From: Ascarosepion bandense
Lineage: Eukaryota > Mollusca > Cephalopoda > Sepiida > Sepiidae
NCBI GenBank assembly: GCA_037127315.1
Contig: JBBBDQ010001187.1
Location: forward strand, 900,001 to 964,000
Length of the DNA: 64,000 nucleotides
Direction of reading: 5' to 3'
Shown here: positions 10,734 to 22,257 of the stretch, piece by piece
Numbering within the stretch: position 1 is the first letter of the stretch
Layout: the number at the start of each line of letters is the position of its first letter
Program-made: the position numbers and the translations under genes
The notes under the pieces: model-generated
What the model was told of the DNA's origin: nothing
Databases searched by the model: none
Seen by the model: the letters and a program-made list of their open reading frames with translations, nothing else

Positions 10734-11375
10734 TTTTTTAGAAATGAAAATTATCATGTTGAAAAGCCAGTTTATTTGTGTTGGATTTGTTATTTTTGGG
10801 TGTTAGAGGGGTTGGTCTGTATTTTGAGTTCTGCTGACCTTTTTAAGATCTTAGGGTTAAGTGTTTGTTTTTGGCAGAGTTCAGGATAGGTTAATCTATT
10901 AATCTTGAGAGGGCTGCTGCTGCTGGCGCCTTACGTGTTGTTATTTGGTTTAGGGGTTGGTAAGTGTTGTTTTGTATTGGGGTTGGTTTCCCCTTAATTT
11001 AATATATGCTATTTTGTCTTGGGGTGTCTGCATTTTTTTGTTTTTTTTATTTTTTTGTTTTTTATAAAATATATTTTTTATAAAATATATCTTTCATAAA
11101 AAATATCTTATAATATTCCATAATATTTAAAATTTTATTATATTATAAAATATTATATTTTATTATATTTAAGAAATACATTTCTTTTATAAAATCTATC
11201 CTTTATACAACATATTTTATAAGTATAAAATATATTTTTTTATTTATTTATCTACTATTCTGTTTGCGACTGCGTTATTTTTTGTTGGTATTGTATAGGG
11301 TTTGTTGTCTTTTTCTGTTTATTTGTAGGGTTGGTTGTGTGTATTTTGGGGGGGGTTCTGGTTGGGTTTTTTTGT

Positions 11376-11570
11376 TTACTTAAATTTAAGCGAGAAATAT
11401 TTGCGATGTTTGCATATTACTGCTAATTCGTGTCTACGGTTTAATAAATGGTTGCTGTTAGGGTACTGGAGAATGTGTAGTTTTTCACTTAGACATAAAG
11501 GGCAGATGTCATTAAGTGAGTTTCAAGTTCTAGTTTTTTCTAGGATTTGCCATTTTACTTTGGGTTTCTG
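11376..11570 (-). pseudogene. PLE GIY-YIG protein C-terminus
   Basis: Minus frame reads PKVKWQILEKTRT, one in-frame TGA, then NSLNDICPLCLSEKLHILQY and NSNHLLNRRHELAVICKHRK, ending SLKFK and TAA at 11378-11376. The CxxCxxEK, LLNRR.EL and C.HR.K elements are the signature tail of PLE-type RT/GIY-YIG proteins. The TGA and upstream frame changes make it non-functional. Confidence 0.75.
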
Positions 11571-11840
11571 TTTTCAATTCATTAGCTTGCAAATGTATGT
11601 GGAAAGGGATGTTTGGTTTCGGTATAAGCTGTTGAAAGTCTGTTTTATAATTGAACAATCATCAGGCCATATAAACACAGAGTGGCAACAGTCTCTTCCA
11701 TGCTTCAATGCAATTTCAAGCCATGGGCGTAAGACTGCAGCCAAACATAAGACAGACAGTTCCCACAGAGGATTGACATTATTAACCGCATTTCTCATAT
11801 TCGCGTATGTTGTTTTTTTGCGTCAACTTCAACTGTGGCA

Positions 11841-12293
11841 GATAGTCAGTCAGTCACTTAAGTAATACACGCTTTGAACTATCATGTCTCGAAAGAGATA
11901 TGACTGACTGGGCAGAAGATTATCCTGCGGTAGGTGTCCATTACTTTCTGCAGTAGACTGGTTACCAGCCGAGGCTATAGACCCTAATATATATTATTAT
12001 TTAATACCTTTCCCAAGGGTATTTGTGCATAAGAGAATGCAACGAATTTAACTGGGCAGAAAGTTATCCCGGAGTAGGTTGCCATTACTGCGGTAGACTG
12101 ATTGCCAGCCAAAGCTATAAAATCCAATCTGTCTTATTATTTAACCCATAAATGGATGGAACAAACGGATTAATACCTTTCCCAAGAGTATTTGTGGGTA
12201 AGTGAATGCAACGAATTTAACTGGAATTCGAACTCGGCTCCCCGATTTGTCGTTCCTAGTCGATATCCACTGCACTCCAACGCACATCCTGTT
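11841..12293 (-). mobile_element. SINE-1 copy 2, partly duplicated in tandem
   Basis: Two overlapping SINE-1 bodies follow each other in the same orientation. One runs from the family tail at 11841 to an internal point near 12050 (AACTGGGCAGAAAG). A second begins there at the GGGCAGAAGATTATCC position and runs to the box A end near 12293. This looks like a SINE that inserted into, or recombined with, another copy. Confidence 0.8.
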
Positions 12294-12624
12294 GTAGATA
12301 GACATAAGCATTAAACAAAGACTTATAAATATAGATATTATCATACGAATCACACAATGACAAATAAATATTATTATACACTTGCATACATAAAGCAATA
12401 TTTAACTTTTATAACTTTGAAATCTGTAAATTTTGGGATCTTTGACATGGCGTTACTCCTTGAGTTCAGATCGCTATGAATGTTAATAAGGCTACTGAAC
12501 AAGCCACAGCCTGCTTACACAATGAAAAGCAAATAGACAAAATTTTAAAAAGATATAAATATTAAAGAATCTCATTTTCTCTATACCACATTTTATAATT
12601 AAATTTGGTAAAAGTGAAAAATAT

Positions 12625-13165
12625 CCCCACCGACGAGATGTGGCTTCCCTCTGTTCTATAAATACTTTCATGGCTTCTGCTCCAACGAACGTAAGTCACT
12701 GGTGTCTATGCAACTGCTGTTTACTCGTGCAACTAGACTGGCAACTGGGTCTCACTCATTCACAGTTAGATCAACTTAATGCACCTGACAATTCTACTAC
12801 TTCAGCTTCTTTTCTCGCACTTCCCGCCTGTGGAAGTCGCTTACATATTCTTGCTTTCCTGACGGCTACAACCTCCACGAATTTAAATGCAATGTCAATA
12901 CTCATCTCTTAACAACTTGACTCGAGTTCTTTCTACACCAGCCCGTATATTCTTTCTTTTCTCTCTACCTTTGCAACTGTCATCGCATCTGTATTCCCAT
13001 CCTTCTCTTGCTCTTTTCTAACTAGTTCGTCTTTCTCTCCCCTCACTTTACTCTCTCCTATCTAGTCTTTTTACTCTTATGTAGCCCCCTAATCTTTTAA
13101 CTCTTATGTAGCCCCCTGCACATCAGTGATGTTACCGCCTTTGCTCGGAGTGATATGGTTAAAAA
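12625..13165 (+). mobile_element. LINE-B 3' end, copy 2
   Basis: Contains the decayed pol C-terminus (SFLALPACGSRLHILAFLTA, equivalent to the SRLWNSLPYSCFPDGYDL of copy 3), then C/T-rich 3' UTR, GTAGCCCCCTGCACATCAGTG (its first part duplicated at 13080-13113), GCTCGGAGTGATATGGTT and an A-rich tail. Confidence 0.75.
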
Positions 13166-13183
13166 ATATATCAGTCCGTCATT

Positions 13184-13430
13184 CAGTCAGTCAGTTAAGG
13201 GTCAGAAGTGATACGCGCTTTAGACGATAATATATCTTTCGATCCATGATTGGCTAGAAGTAAACCGTTATTTCTTTTTGTGGTAGACTGCTTTCTAAGC
13301 CAAGTCTATAGAACTCAGTTTTTCTTGATATTCAACCCACAGATGGAGAGAGAAGTGAATGTTTAATACATTTTCTAAGGGTATTTGCATGTACGTGAAT
13401 TGATTTCTCAATTTCTCATTCGGAGCCACC
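13184..13430 (-). mobile_element. SINE-1 copy 3, diverged
   Basis: Starts with the family tail (CAGTCAGTCAGTTAAG) and carries recognisable GTGGTAGACTG, TATAGAACTCAG and TAAGGGTATTTGCA segments, but the box A end is lost after 13430. Confidence 0.65.
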
Positions 13431-13699
13431 CACAAATATAGCATTCGTTAAAATTATATTTTCATCATATACAGCTCTTCGTCGACGTAAGACCACGATT
13501 GCTTACGACTGACAGCTCACAAATCGATGAGATCGTATGTCGTCTTGTTATAAATTTTACTGTATTTCTACCTTTCTTTAGTTATTTAGTATTTTTTAAT
13601 TTACGATATGAAGCGTTTTACATTCGCATTCACTTCTCACTGCATCTAAGAGTTGAATATCAAGACAGACTGAACTCAAGAATTGTAAACATTTTCATA

Positions 13700-14335
13700 C
13701 ACGTTTAATGCATGGTCATCAGAAAAAGAACAACCGAAAATGTCAAATACAGGTAGGGCATGCTAGAATCAAGCAAGCACAAAAATGTAAATACCTAGGA
13801 AGTGCTCTAACAGGAGATTGAAAGTGAGATTCAGAGATTAGAAGGTGAATTGGCATGAAAAGGACGCATTCCAGAAGCCGAGTAAAGTAGTAACACACAG
13901 GAAAATTTCCCTAAAAACAAAGAAGAGAGTGCTAGATCGATGCGCGATGTCAGTTCTTCAGTACGGCAGTGAATACTGGAAAATATCATCGAAGATAAGT
14001 AAAAAACTTGAAGCGGTGGAAATGTGGTTTTACAGAAGGATGTTGCGGATATCATAGCCCGAACATGTTAGCAATGATGAGGTTTTGGAAAGAATGGCAT
14101 TGAAAAGAAAACAAATAGTGAGCACCAGGAAGAGACAACTGAAGTTCCTGGGACATGCAATGAGGAAGAAGGGCATAGAGAACATGAAACTGACAGGCCA
14201 GATAGAAGGAAAAAGAGACAGAGGAAGGGCCTGATCAGGTAAATGACGGAACGGGGGTTGCGAGGTTTGACAGGAGCAAACATAATAAGAGCCACAAGGG
14301 ATAGGGAGACGTGGAAAACCATGATCGCCTCGAAG
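13700..14335 (+). mobile_element. LINE-C 3' end, copy 1
   Basis: A frame-shifted pol C-terminus can be followed: KYLGSAL, HRKISLKTKKRVLDRCAMSV, LQYGSEYWKISSK, EMWFYRRMLRIS, then RKRQLKFLGHAMRKK and RGLRGLTGANIIRATRDRE. It ends CATGATCGCCTCGAAGAAGAA. The coding region would be the RT-distal domain of an endonuclease/reverse transcriptase. Confidence 0.8.
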
Positions 14336-15200
14336 AAGAAAAAATTATTTTCTGAGGTGTTAGAAAATCAATTAATATAAAACGCTTGATATCGTAAAGT
14401 GCTTTATATCAGGGTAGAGATACAGCGTGGATAAAAACAAAGAGTTTGTCTTTTTAACTGAGCAGTTTCATGCCGACTTCAAAGTTTCATTAAGACACCG
14501 TTACGATGTTCTTACTCGCCAGAACTTACTGTGGTTTCCTGATAAAAAATATCAAATTGCATCAAGCTACTTATAAATAATAATAAAAAAATCGGGACAC
14601 ATCAGCAGATTGAAAATTTAGTTTATTATCTAAGCTTTAACAGTGTAGCTTGCGCATGACATGTTTATCTGTTGAATATAAATTTGTTTCTTATCGTCAA
14701 CCTCTGTTGAGACATCATTCAATTGTGCTTTTCAGAAGGAATTAATTTCTCCTACTGAAATAAAATAAATATATCGTATTAGAATGAACTAAGTTTACAT
14801 AAAGTATTGTATAGACAGTTTTCGGTACCTAAAAACTGTTATAATAATCCTCTTTATATTTTCTTTCATTAAGACGATAGGAACGAAACACTTATGACAA
14901 TTTAAACGAATATATCAACGTTTAAATTGAAAATACTGTTGCCTGTTAACCGTTATGTATAATTCAAAATCAAAATTCTATTTTCTTCCAAAGAAAGATT
15001 TTCTACTGAATGATTGCGTTTACAGGTTTATTTAGTTATATATCTGGATCATATTCTTTATACGTTTACATTCTTGACGTTTTTAATGCTGTTTTTATTT
15101 TCAATCGTAGGGGTTCACAAAACTTCACAGTTTTTCTAATTTTAACTATAAATTATCAGTTCTTAGGGAAGACACTTGAATACTTTCTGCAACGTCGATA
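14336..15200. other. AT-rich DNA, no feature recognised
   Basis: Short frames only; no repeat family or splice-bounded coding stretch seen. Confidence 0.4.
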
Positions 15201-15202
15201 AA

Positions 15203-15531
15203 TAGTCAGTCAGTTAAGTGCCATAAGTGATACACGCTTTGGGCGATCATGTCTCAAAAGAGACATGACTGACTGGGCAGAAGGTTATCCCGCAGTAGGT
15301 TGCCATTACTGCGGTAGACTGGTTGCCAGCCAAAGCTACTGAATCCTATCTGTCTTATTATTTAACCCATAAATGGATGGAACAAACGGATTAATACCTT
15401 TCCCAAAGGTATTTGTGGGTAAGTGAATGCAATGAATTCAACTGGAATTCGAACTCGGCTCCCCGATTTATGGTTCCGAGTCGATATCCACTGAACCTTA
15501 ACGCACATCCTCCACAACGCACATCCGATAA
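15203..15531 (-). mobile_element. SINE-1 copy 4
   Basis: Near full length, from the tail AGTCAGTCAGTTAAGTGCC to the head region at 15512-15531, where the 'aacgcacatcc' head motif is duplicated. Box B reads GAATTCGAACTC on the plus strand. Confidence 0.85.
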
Positions 15532-16680
15532 ATAGTAATGAGTATATTTGCAACTATTTTTTACTTGATTATTATATAAACGAACATGACTTCTTTAATC
15601 AAGAATAGTAGCTGAAAGTAAATGGAGACCAAGAACTCTGATTGATTTCTCTTTTAGTCTCGACCAAAACATATTTTGTCTTGTTCAACTGTGGCCTAAT
15701 AGTTGTGATTCATTACTTTTTCTAATCAAGCTGTCAGAAAGCGGGAATTCAAACTCAACAAAATAGGAATCAATTTGCGAACTAGACACTGGTGACCGCC
15801 CCAAGCAAGGAGGCTCGCTTTTGATACTTTTTATTTTCTCTTTTTTCCAAAATCTTTCAAATATTGTTCGTCGTCCCTGATTTTTCAACAACGGCTTCCC
15901 TTTTCGATTACGCCCTTTTATTTTGGTAGGGGGCATACACCCACAGCTCTCCCTCACGAGCCCACAAAATATCATTTAAAATTAATCAGAGGCTGGTTAA
16001 CTGTGTTACCGGTTGAACATAACATACTTGTTTTTGTAAGCATTTAGTTTAAAAGAATGTCATATAAAATCAAGAAATATGGCTTAATGACTTAGAGTTT
16101 GATCACCTACTGTCATATAACGAACATAGATTTCATTATCGTTAGCATCAGTCCCTTAACTGCTTCAGTCATTGGTGGGGACCTAAGGGTAGAAGAAAAA
16201 ATAACCACATATAGGATGATCTCTTAAAGGTGTCTCTCAGGAGTTTGAGAATTGTCATACTCGTCAACTCTTCGATGTATGACCAGCGCTTGTTTAGTCG
16301 TACCCACTTGCATCTCAAAAATCCTTTAAAAAAATTACTGTTTTCTACAAGCAGTAGTTTATCTTTAATGACCAAAGAGGAACAGGCGTTGCTACCCACG
16401 TTATAATAAGAAAAAAAAACATTGAAAAAATTACTGTTTTCTACAAGCAATAATTTATGTATAATATCTTTTTTTTTACCGTGAGATTGTAAAAAATACC
16501 AGGTTGGGAAACTGGCGCGGGATATCCTTCTCTCAATGAGGGTGAATGGGCCCCTCTTAAGCCGTGGTAGGCAACCCATCTAGTGATGGTGTCACGATAA
16601 AAACACCCTTGGTAGCTCTAGCGAAGCATCAAGTATTCAGATACTGACAAGATTTTGAATCTCGGCCGAGGCCGCAGAAT
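15532..16680. other. No host gene; internal 'ttactgttttctacaagca' duplication at 16335-16460
   Basis: A 136-residue minus frame (16169-16579) contains the same short segment twice (KLLLVENSNFF), reflecting a local duplication at 16335-16350 and 16430-16450. I do not recognise the sequence as protein. A 96-residue minus frame (15685-15975) is likewise unrecognised. Confidence 0.4.
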
Positions 16681-16689
16681 GATCATGAT

Positions 16690-16815
16690 GATTGCATGAG
16701 ATGCTTCCAGATGTTGTCATGCCGTATGACGTGGCCAAGCCATGCAATCTTCTGAAGCTTAATTGGAACGAGGAGAGATTTTTCGGTCCACAATACTTTT
16801 GACCTTGTTTCGGAC
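16690..16815 (-). pseudogene. LINE pol C-terminal fragment
   Basis: The minus strand reads QKIAWLGHVIRHDNIWKHLMQSS, matching the 'K-AWLGHV-RHD' block near the C-terminus of RTE-like LINE proteins. No upstream RT remains. Confidence 0.55.
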
Positions 16816-16859
16816 ATAAATATGTCCTCCCATTAGGAAATACGTATGTTGGACCTGCA

Positions 16860-17925
16860 TTTAAAAGGTCTATTTTTCGGAGCGAAACTCATATTTCTTA
16901 ATGCTAACCTCCGTTAAGCTCCGAAATTATTCTAACATATATTCACAGTTATTGCTGTCTGGATTTTACCAATAAATTTAGTTTGTACCTGCATATTTTT
17001 CTAATAAATAAAATCAATAATATTGGAAACCGTTGAAGAATTAAAACTTTCATTTATTAAAAAATAGACATTACATGTTCACGACTTTTCACTAGTTCTT
17101 CTGAAATAGCATAAAAATTTAACGCAAGTACACAAGTATGTTTATAGATTTATTCAATAAAAATCTATATTTTTCGACCATAAAATAGTGTAAGACAGAC
17201 AATAGGATGAATAAAAAAGTAGAACGAGTAATGCAACTGCGTATTCTTTTCAAGTTTCACTTTGATTTTCACATTATAATGATACGAAAATTATACGCGA
17301 TAAACTATATTCTCCCAGAAATTGTTCATAATTTATTATGTATTTATTTACTCTTTTCAATTTTTGTGGTTGGAACCAAGAAGCTAAGTAATGTATTAAG
17401 AAAATGGAAATTTTCGGTAGAAACACATAAAGCAGTGTTTATCTTTCATAGAATATCAGTCCTTTTTATAAGCTCAAAAATAATCTACACTCACTTTTGA
17501 CAGTCCTAATTGATAAATTAAATGATAGTAGATAAACTTTGATAAATTCACGTTTAAATAAGTATAAACAGAAAGTATTATGTAATCAAATTATTAAGTA
17601 ACAGGAGAATTTCTTTAAAAAATAAAAATAAACTTCTATGTAATATCAATCCTTCTATAGGGTGTTCCAGTAACATGTATTGAAATTAGCAGTAAATAAA
17701 ACACTATTATTCATAGGCATTATTGATTTCACTATTGGATCGTGTATTTATGTGTGATTAATAATATTGCTCAAATGTCTCCCAATACTTTGGTGGTATA
17801 CCTGCACACTATAATTAAAACAAGAAAGTGATAGTTGAAATTTCTAGGCCACAATAAGTCTAGAGGTTTTCGAGAATTTGCTACAAACAGGAAATATTGA
17901 AGATGACAGGGTTAAGGTTAAACCT
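16860..17925. other. AT-rich DNA, no feature recognised
   Basis: A 97-residue plus frame at 17207-17500 is hydrophobic in patches but has no recognisable motif; composition suggests chance. Confidence 0.35.
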
Positions 17926-17929
17926 AATA

Positions 17930-18056
17930 TTAACATACCCAAAAATCTTGTGTAAATGGATGCAAGAACGAGAAAGATGTTAAAAAGACAAACATTGACA
18001 GGAGCTGCCAAATATCGAAACGGCTCGAGAGCCATTGTCGTCAAGAAGAAGAAGAA
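17930..18056 (+). mobile_element. LINE 3' end with (GAA)n tail, LINE-C related
   Basis: The end reads LTGAAKYRNGSRAIV followed by AAGAAGAAGAAGAA, the same arrangement as the LINE-C copies but a different subfamily. Confidence 0.5.
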
Positions 18057-18187
18057 TTACATTGAATCCTCATCATGGTTACTTATTTTCAATTAATAAC
18101 ATGGAGAGAATTTGGCAAATCAAACCGAACCAACGTGCATGAAACTTCAAGTGCATCTTTTAATTTAAATCTACGGTTTTATTTTAT

Positions 18188-18501
18188 AACATTATTATTT
18201 ATAAATGAAACTTTGTGTGTATGTCTGTGTGTATGTGTGTCCGTAAACTATAGACTCCGAAACGGCTGAACCGATTTTCTTGAAAATTTACACAGTTGTA
18301 CTATAAGCGTCTGCGAAAGTTCTTGGCTAGGTTTTGTGTCGAGGTATCCCCGATGAATATCGAAAATTGATAATCGAAAAAATCGGGTTATAGAAGGAGT
18401 GGTCCGATTTTAATCAAATTTCATGCACTCATAGACAAAGACATAAGAAACGATGTTCACAATTTTCAAGGTTGCAGTTCTTACAATAGTATAGAAAATC
18501 G

Positions 18502-18557
<56 letters not shown>

Positions 18558-18880
18558 ATATGTATGTATGTGTCGGGTTTGGCTCTTAGTAGGTATAATT
18601 GCAGTTCTTAGTCTCAGCCACGACACCATTTACTCAGAGGACTTATTTAGCCTTCAAAATTCAGTTTACGACGAAAAGAACTTATTTGATATCGATACCA
18701 GGAAATCAAAATTTGACTTACATCCATTCTTTTTTCTTTCAGTCTATGGTTTCGCTTTAACTGGAATCAACTATTGCTTTTTAGTCTTTCGTAGCAACGT
18801 TCAAAGAGTCTGAGCTCCAGGACCATGGATTAGTTTTAAAGCATTCATTACACCCGTGCAACGCCGGGCTATACTGCTAG
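18188..18880 (+). mobile_element. Non-autonomous Helitron, copy 1
   Basis: Shares with the copies at 22258-22994 and 59539-60258 the 5' block (TTATTTATAAATG, then GACTCCGAAACGGCTGAACC), an internal (TA)n tract (18504-18555) and the 3' end ACGCCGGGCTATACTGCTAG followed by T. The subterminal hairpin CCCG/CGGG and terminal CTAG|T are Helitron hallmarks. No Rep/helicase coding is present. Confidence 0.8.
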
Positions 18881-19317
18881 TAACATTATAGCATAACCTT
18901 TTAAAATAAAGCGTATCGCGATATTTTCATTTGGTCGTAGGTTTGCCCTTGCTTAAAACGTTTGCGAAACACTGCGCTATATACTGTCGGGGAGGACCCT
19001 CTTTAGACGAACACAATTAAAATTAACGAACTGTTGCAAATAAGAGGAACCTTGAAGAATTTCAATAGCAAGTATAGCTAAAACGTATCGCGCATGCAAT
19101 TTGCACAGAAAATATAATCACGATGCACTCGAAAAGATAAAGATGTTAGAAAGAACAAAAGATGTTAGAAAGAACAAAAGATGTTAGAAAGAAAGCTTCT
19201 ATAAATACTGGAAAAAATGTTAAATGTATACCTGGAAACATATTCAGGTAAATAGAAAACAATTTCTGAATATATAAATTTAGAAAAGAAATATGATCGA
19301 TATTTTCTTTTGTAATT

Positions 19318-20152
19318 GTTACGAGGATGCATTTATAAAAAATAATAATAATAATAATAATAATACTGTCTAAAAATTGTAGTTTTGAGTCCTACTCGTT
19401 ATTACAGATAAGTTTTAGTTCTCCTGCAAGAATCTGACATTATTATAAAACTCATTAAAGGAAGGAACAATGGTATTGCAGATGCTTTTTCTAGACCATA
19501 ACTTTTCAAAAAAAGAATTATGATATTATGATTTATTGCTTTAAAACCACTGATAGTGTCTCGTAAAAGTTTCTCATTATGATTTCAAAACTTTTACTTT
19601 GAAGTGGGTAAGTGTTACGGGGATGCATTTAAATAATAATAATAATAATAATAATGTCTAAAAAGTTGTAGTAAAATGTTCTATTGTGTCTTACTTGTTA
19701 TTACAGAAAAAATTAATTCATGAAGTAGCCGTAAAAATAGTGTAATTAGGAATAGAACGTTTTGGAAGATACCAGAATATTCCAGTAAAATCTAGAGAAT
19801 TCTAAAAGATTGTAGAAATATGCATACTATGTGTTAGGCCCTATAATAATAGGTCTTGGGAAAAGAGCAGTTAGTTGTTAACAAGAGATTCTGATATTAT
19901 AAACTCCGGCCCGATTCGTAGATATGTGCATATAGTCGAAAGAATGTCCAAGAAAAGTTGCCGTCCAACTAAAACTTGAAAGTGAACCTCATGGAACTAA
20001 AACGGTAAACAGATATTTTTGCGTCTTTCATTGACCAAATTAATAATTATTATTTATATACGCATCTGAAGAATTCCTAAAAGTATAGCACTTAAACTTC
20101 TTCGCTATCTTAACTAGGTAAAGATATTTGACACCTTCCTTCTCCTTTGTAA
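19318..20152 (+). mobile_element. LTR retrotransposon relic
   Basis: Two copies of an LTR start (TGTTACGAGGATGCATTTA at about 19318 and TGTTACGGGGATGCATTTA at about 19613) each lead into an (AAT)n tract. The second copy runs to TTTGTAACA near 20152, giving TG...CA ends. Between them lies IKGRNNGIADAFSRP, the RNase H end of Ty3/gypsy-type pol (consensus KGK.N..ADALSR), followed by a purine-rich GAAGTGGGTAAG directly before the LTR. Most of pol is deleted. Confidence 0.55.
19454..19498 (+). pseudogene. Ty3/gypsy RNase H remnant (ADAFSRP)
   Basis: Fifteen codons read IKGRNNGIADAFSRP. The A-D-A-x-S-R-P box is a highly characteristic end of the gypsy RNase H domain. Stops flank it. Confidence 0.6.
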
Positions 20153-20670
20153 CACTTACCCGTCACTCTGCCAGTAGTAAACACTGTTTTCTGTTTTGAA
20201 TTATCATTTTGTTTTTCTCGTAAATTAAATATTTGTATGTGATTTTTAACTCTGAGTTTTGGTCAATCATTTTTTTTTGTTACACTTAACACGTAACAGT
20301 AATGTACTCAACAATTTTTCAAATATCGCACTCGTTGAAATGTACGGTAATAATGTGTTCAGTTTTAGAGAAACCACCCACAAGATTGCTCACCCAGAAG
20401 CTACTGAGGTAATAGGAAGAGAGGGGAAAGAGACGAACGATTTCCAAAATAACACAGGTATGGAAATTACGGCAACCTTAGGAACAAAATGCCAAAGGGG
20501 CTAATATTACAAAACATCGTAACATCCGAACTGCTGTCGGTTGTTTTACCCGTCGCTTTTATTGTTATGAAACATCTTAAAAAATCTGGATATTAACCAG
20601 TCAAAGAGGGGTCCTTATCTAGAGATGTCAAGCTGTTATGCTACCAATAAGGAAAACCCGTATATCACCA
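20153..20670. other. No gene recognised
   Basis: An 81-residue plus frame (20259-20504) has no recognised motif. Possibly internal sequence of the LTR element to its left. Confidence 0.35.
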
Positions 20671-20675
20671 ATAAA

Positions 20676-20905
20676 AACCTCGATGTAGTGTAATGGTTAG
20701 CAAGCTTGTCTCGTTAGAACCTGTTACAACTCAGTAGTTAGTTTGATTCTCAATGGATGCCCCATATTTTCGGCCTTGTGCCACATCTAAACCCACTTTA
20801 GTAAATCACCATTTGAGTAACTCGTTGTGGTGTAATGTTTAGCAAGCTGGTCTCGCTAGAACCTATTACAACCGAGTAGTGTTTTCCATACTTTAGGCCT
20901 TAAAA
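20676..20905 (+). mobile_element. tRNA-derived SINE heads (third family), two partial copies
   Basis: The first (20676-20790) reads TAGTGTAATGGTTAGCAAGC (box A with the classic tRNA D-arm form) and AGTTTGATTCTC (weak box B), then CCCCATATTTT. The second (20822-20905) repeats GTGGTGTAATGTTTAGCAAG but breaks off before box B. A related box B piece lies at 24460-24510. Confidence 0.6.
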
Positions 20906-20909
20906 AAAT

Positions 20910-21501
20910 GGGACACGGGGATCCGAAGGCGAATTGGCATGGCAAAAGACGCGTTCCAGAAGCTGAGTAAAGTACTAACCCACAGGAAAATCTCACTGAA
21001 AACAAAGTAAAGAGTGCTGGACTGCTACGTCATGTCAGTTCTTCAATACGGCAGCAAATGCTGGACAATATCACCGAAAATGAGGACAAAACTAGAAGCA
21101 GCCGAAATGTGGTTCTACAGAAGGACTGAGCATGCAAGCAACGATGAGGTGTTGGAAAGAATGGCAACAAAAAGGAAATTGATGCTGAGCATCAGGAAGA
21201 GACAACTGAAGTTCCTGGGAAACGCAATGAGAAAGGAGAGCCTGGAGAACCTGATACTGACTGGCCAAAAAGCCTAGAGAACCTGATACTGACTGTCCAA
21301 AAAAGAAGGAAAGGGAGACAGGGGAAGGCAGCGGATAACATATCTGTAGGGCCTGATCAGGTGACTGACGGAACGGGGGTTGACAGGAGTAACGAGAGCA
21401 AACATACTGGGAGCTACAAGGGATAGGGAGACGTGGAGAACCATGATCGCCTACGTCCTGAAAGGACAGGGCACATAGAAGAAGAAGAAGAAGAAGAAGA
21501 A
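20910..21501 (+). mobile_element. LINE-C 3' end, copy 2
   Basis: Coding remnants KDAFQKLSKVL, HRKISLKTK, CYVMSVLQYGSKCWTISPK and AAEMWFYRRTEHASNDEVLE, then KRQLKFLGNAMRKESLENL. The phrase 'agcctagagaacctgatactgact' is duplicated at 21238-21290. The copy ends with GGGCACATAGAAGAAGAAG and the (GAA)n tail 21477-21501. Confidence 0.85.
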
Positions 21502-22084
21502 GTTAAGGGGATATTTAGTAAAATCACTCGAGATTTTTGTGTTAATGCATTGGTTTTGTAGCAATTTGCGGTGCTGGACTAAAATCTTAAACATTTTTTT
21601 AATCCCAGATTATTGTCTTGAAAATATATCCGCCTTTTCTATTCTAAATTTTAATGGGGAAATGCAGTAGAATTAACAAACATTTTTGTAATACTGTTGT
21701 TTACTCAATGTAATTCCCATGGTGAAATGAAGAATTTCTTTTCCTCCTTAACTACGAGTAAACTACCAAGGACACGAGTACCAGTAAACAGAAGATTGAT
21801 ATTTTCTTTGAAATTTCCTAGTTTCTAAAAGAGACCTTCTGTTTCAATTGGATAATTCCGGCGAAAGCCTGTTTTGCCAAAATGAAATTTAACAGCACAT
21901 TTGTCCAAGATGGGGGGGGGGAATTATAACGCTATTAAATATTATACATTAGAAAATCCAATTACGTTTTAAATTAAACATTAATGTATTTACAAACTTG
22001 AGAACAAAAAAATAAATAAATGGATCAAATCAAGTAAATTATTCTGAAAGGAAAATATGTAAAACAATAAGGCGTTCTAAGAGC
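21502..22084. other. No feature recognised
   Basis: AT-rich spacer with a 9-base G run at 21914-21922. Confidence 0.4.
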
Positions 22085-22170
22085 CAGCATTGATAGGGAG
22101 ACGTGGAACGCCATGATCGCCTACGTCCTGAACGGACAGGGCACATAGAAGAGGAAAAAGAAGAAGAAGA
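22085..22170 (+). mobile_element. LINE-C extreme 3' end, copy 3
   Basis: Only the last 85 bases survive: GATAGGGAGACGTGGAACGC, CATGATCGCCTACGTCCTG, GGGCACATAGAAGAGG and a GAA-rich tail. Shortness indicates severe 5' truncation. Confidence 0.75.
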
Positions 22171-22257
22171 ATTCCAAAGAGCCACTTACGTTAATATAAT
22201 CAAATATGATTTTTAATTGCGTCAAGAGAGGAAGTAAGATCGCATATATTGAATAGA

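Larger units (their letters stand above)
10634..11700 (-). mobile_element. Penelope-like element 3' part with hammerhead terminus
   Basis: Minus strand: a GIY-YIG-region remnant near 11700-11570 (TFNSLYRNQTSLSTYICKLMN), then the conserved C-terminus (11550-11376), about 640 bases of T/G-rich noncoding sequence containing nested TATAAAATAT palindromes (11050-11240), and finally the hammerhead at 10733-10667 next to (TA)n. A GIY-YIG C-terminus followed by a ribozyme-bearing terminal region is the known PLE layout. Confidence 0.75.

Noticed and set aside
11335..11865. 176-residue plus-strand frame, the second longest in the window
   Set aside because: It is antisense to the PLE GIY-YIG C-terminus and to the start of a SINE-1; the minus strand explains the sequence.
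18568..18813. 81-residue frame shared by two Helitron copies (also 22325-22570)
   Set aside because: By hand count the two copies differ by roughly 12 replacement and 5 silent changes, close to neutral expectation, and the third copy has stops. The shared frame reflects recent common ancestry, not a selected protein.
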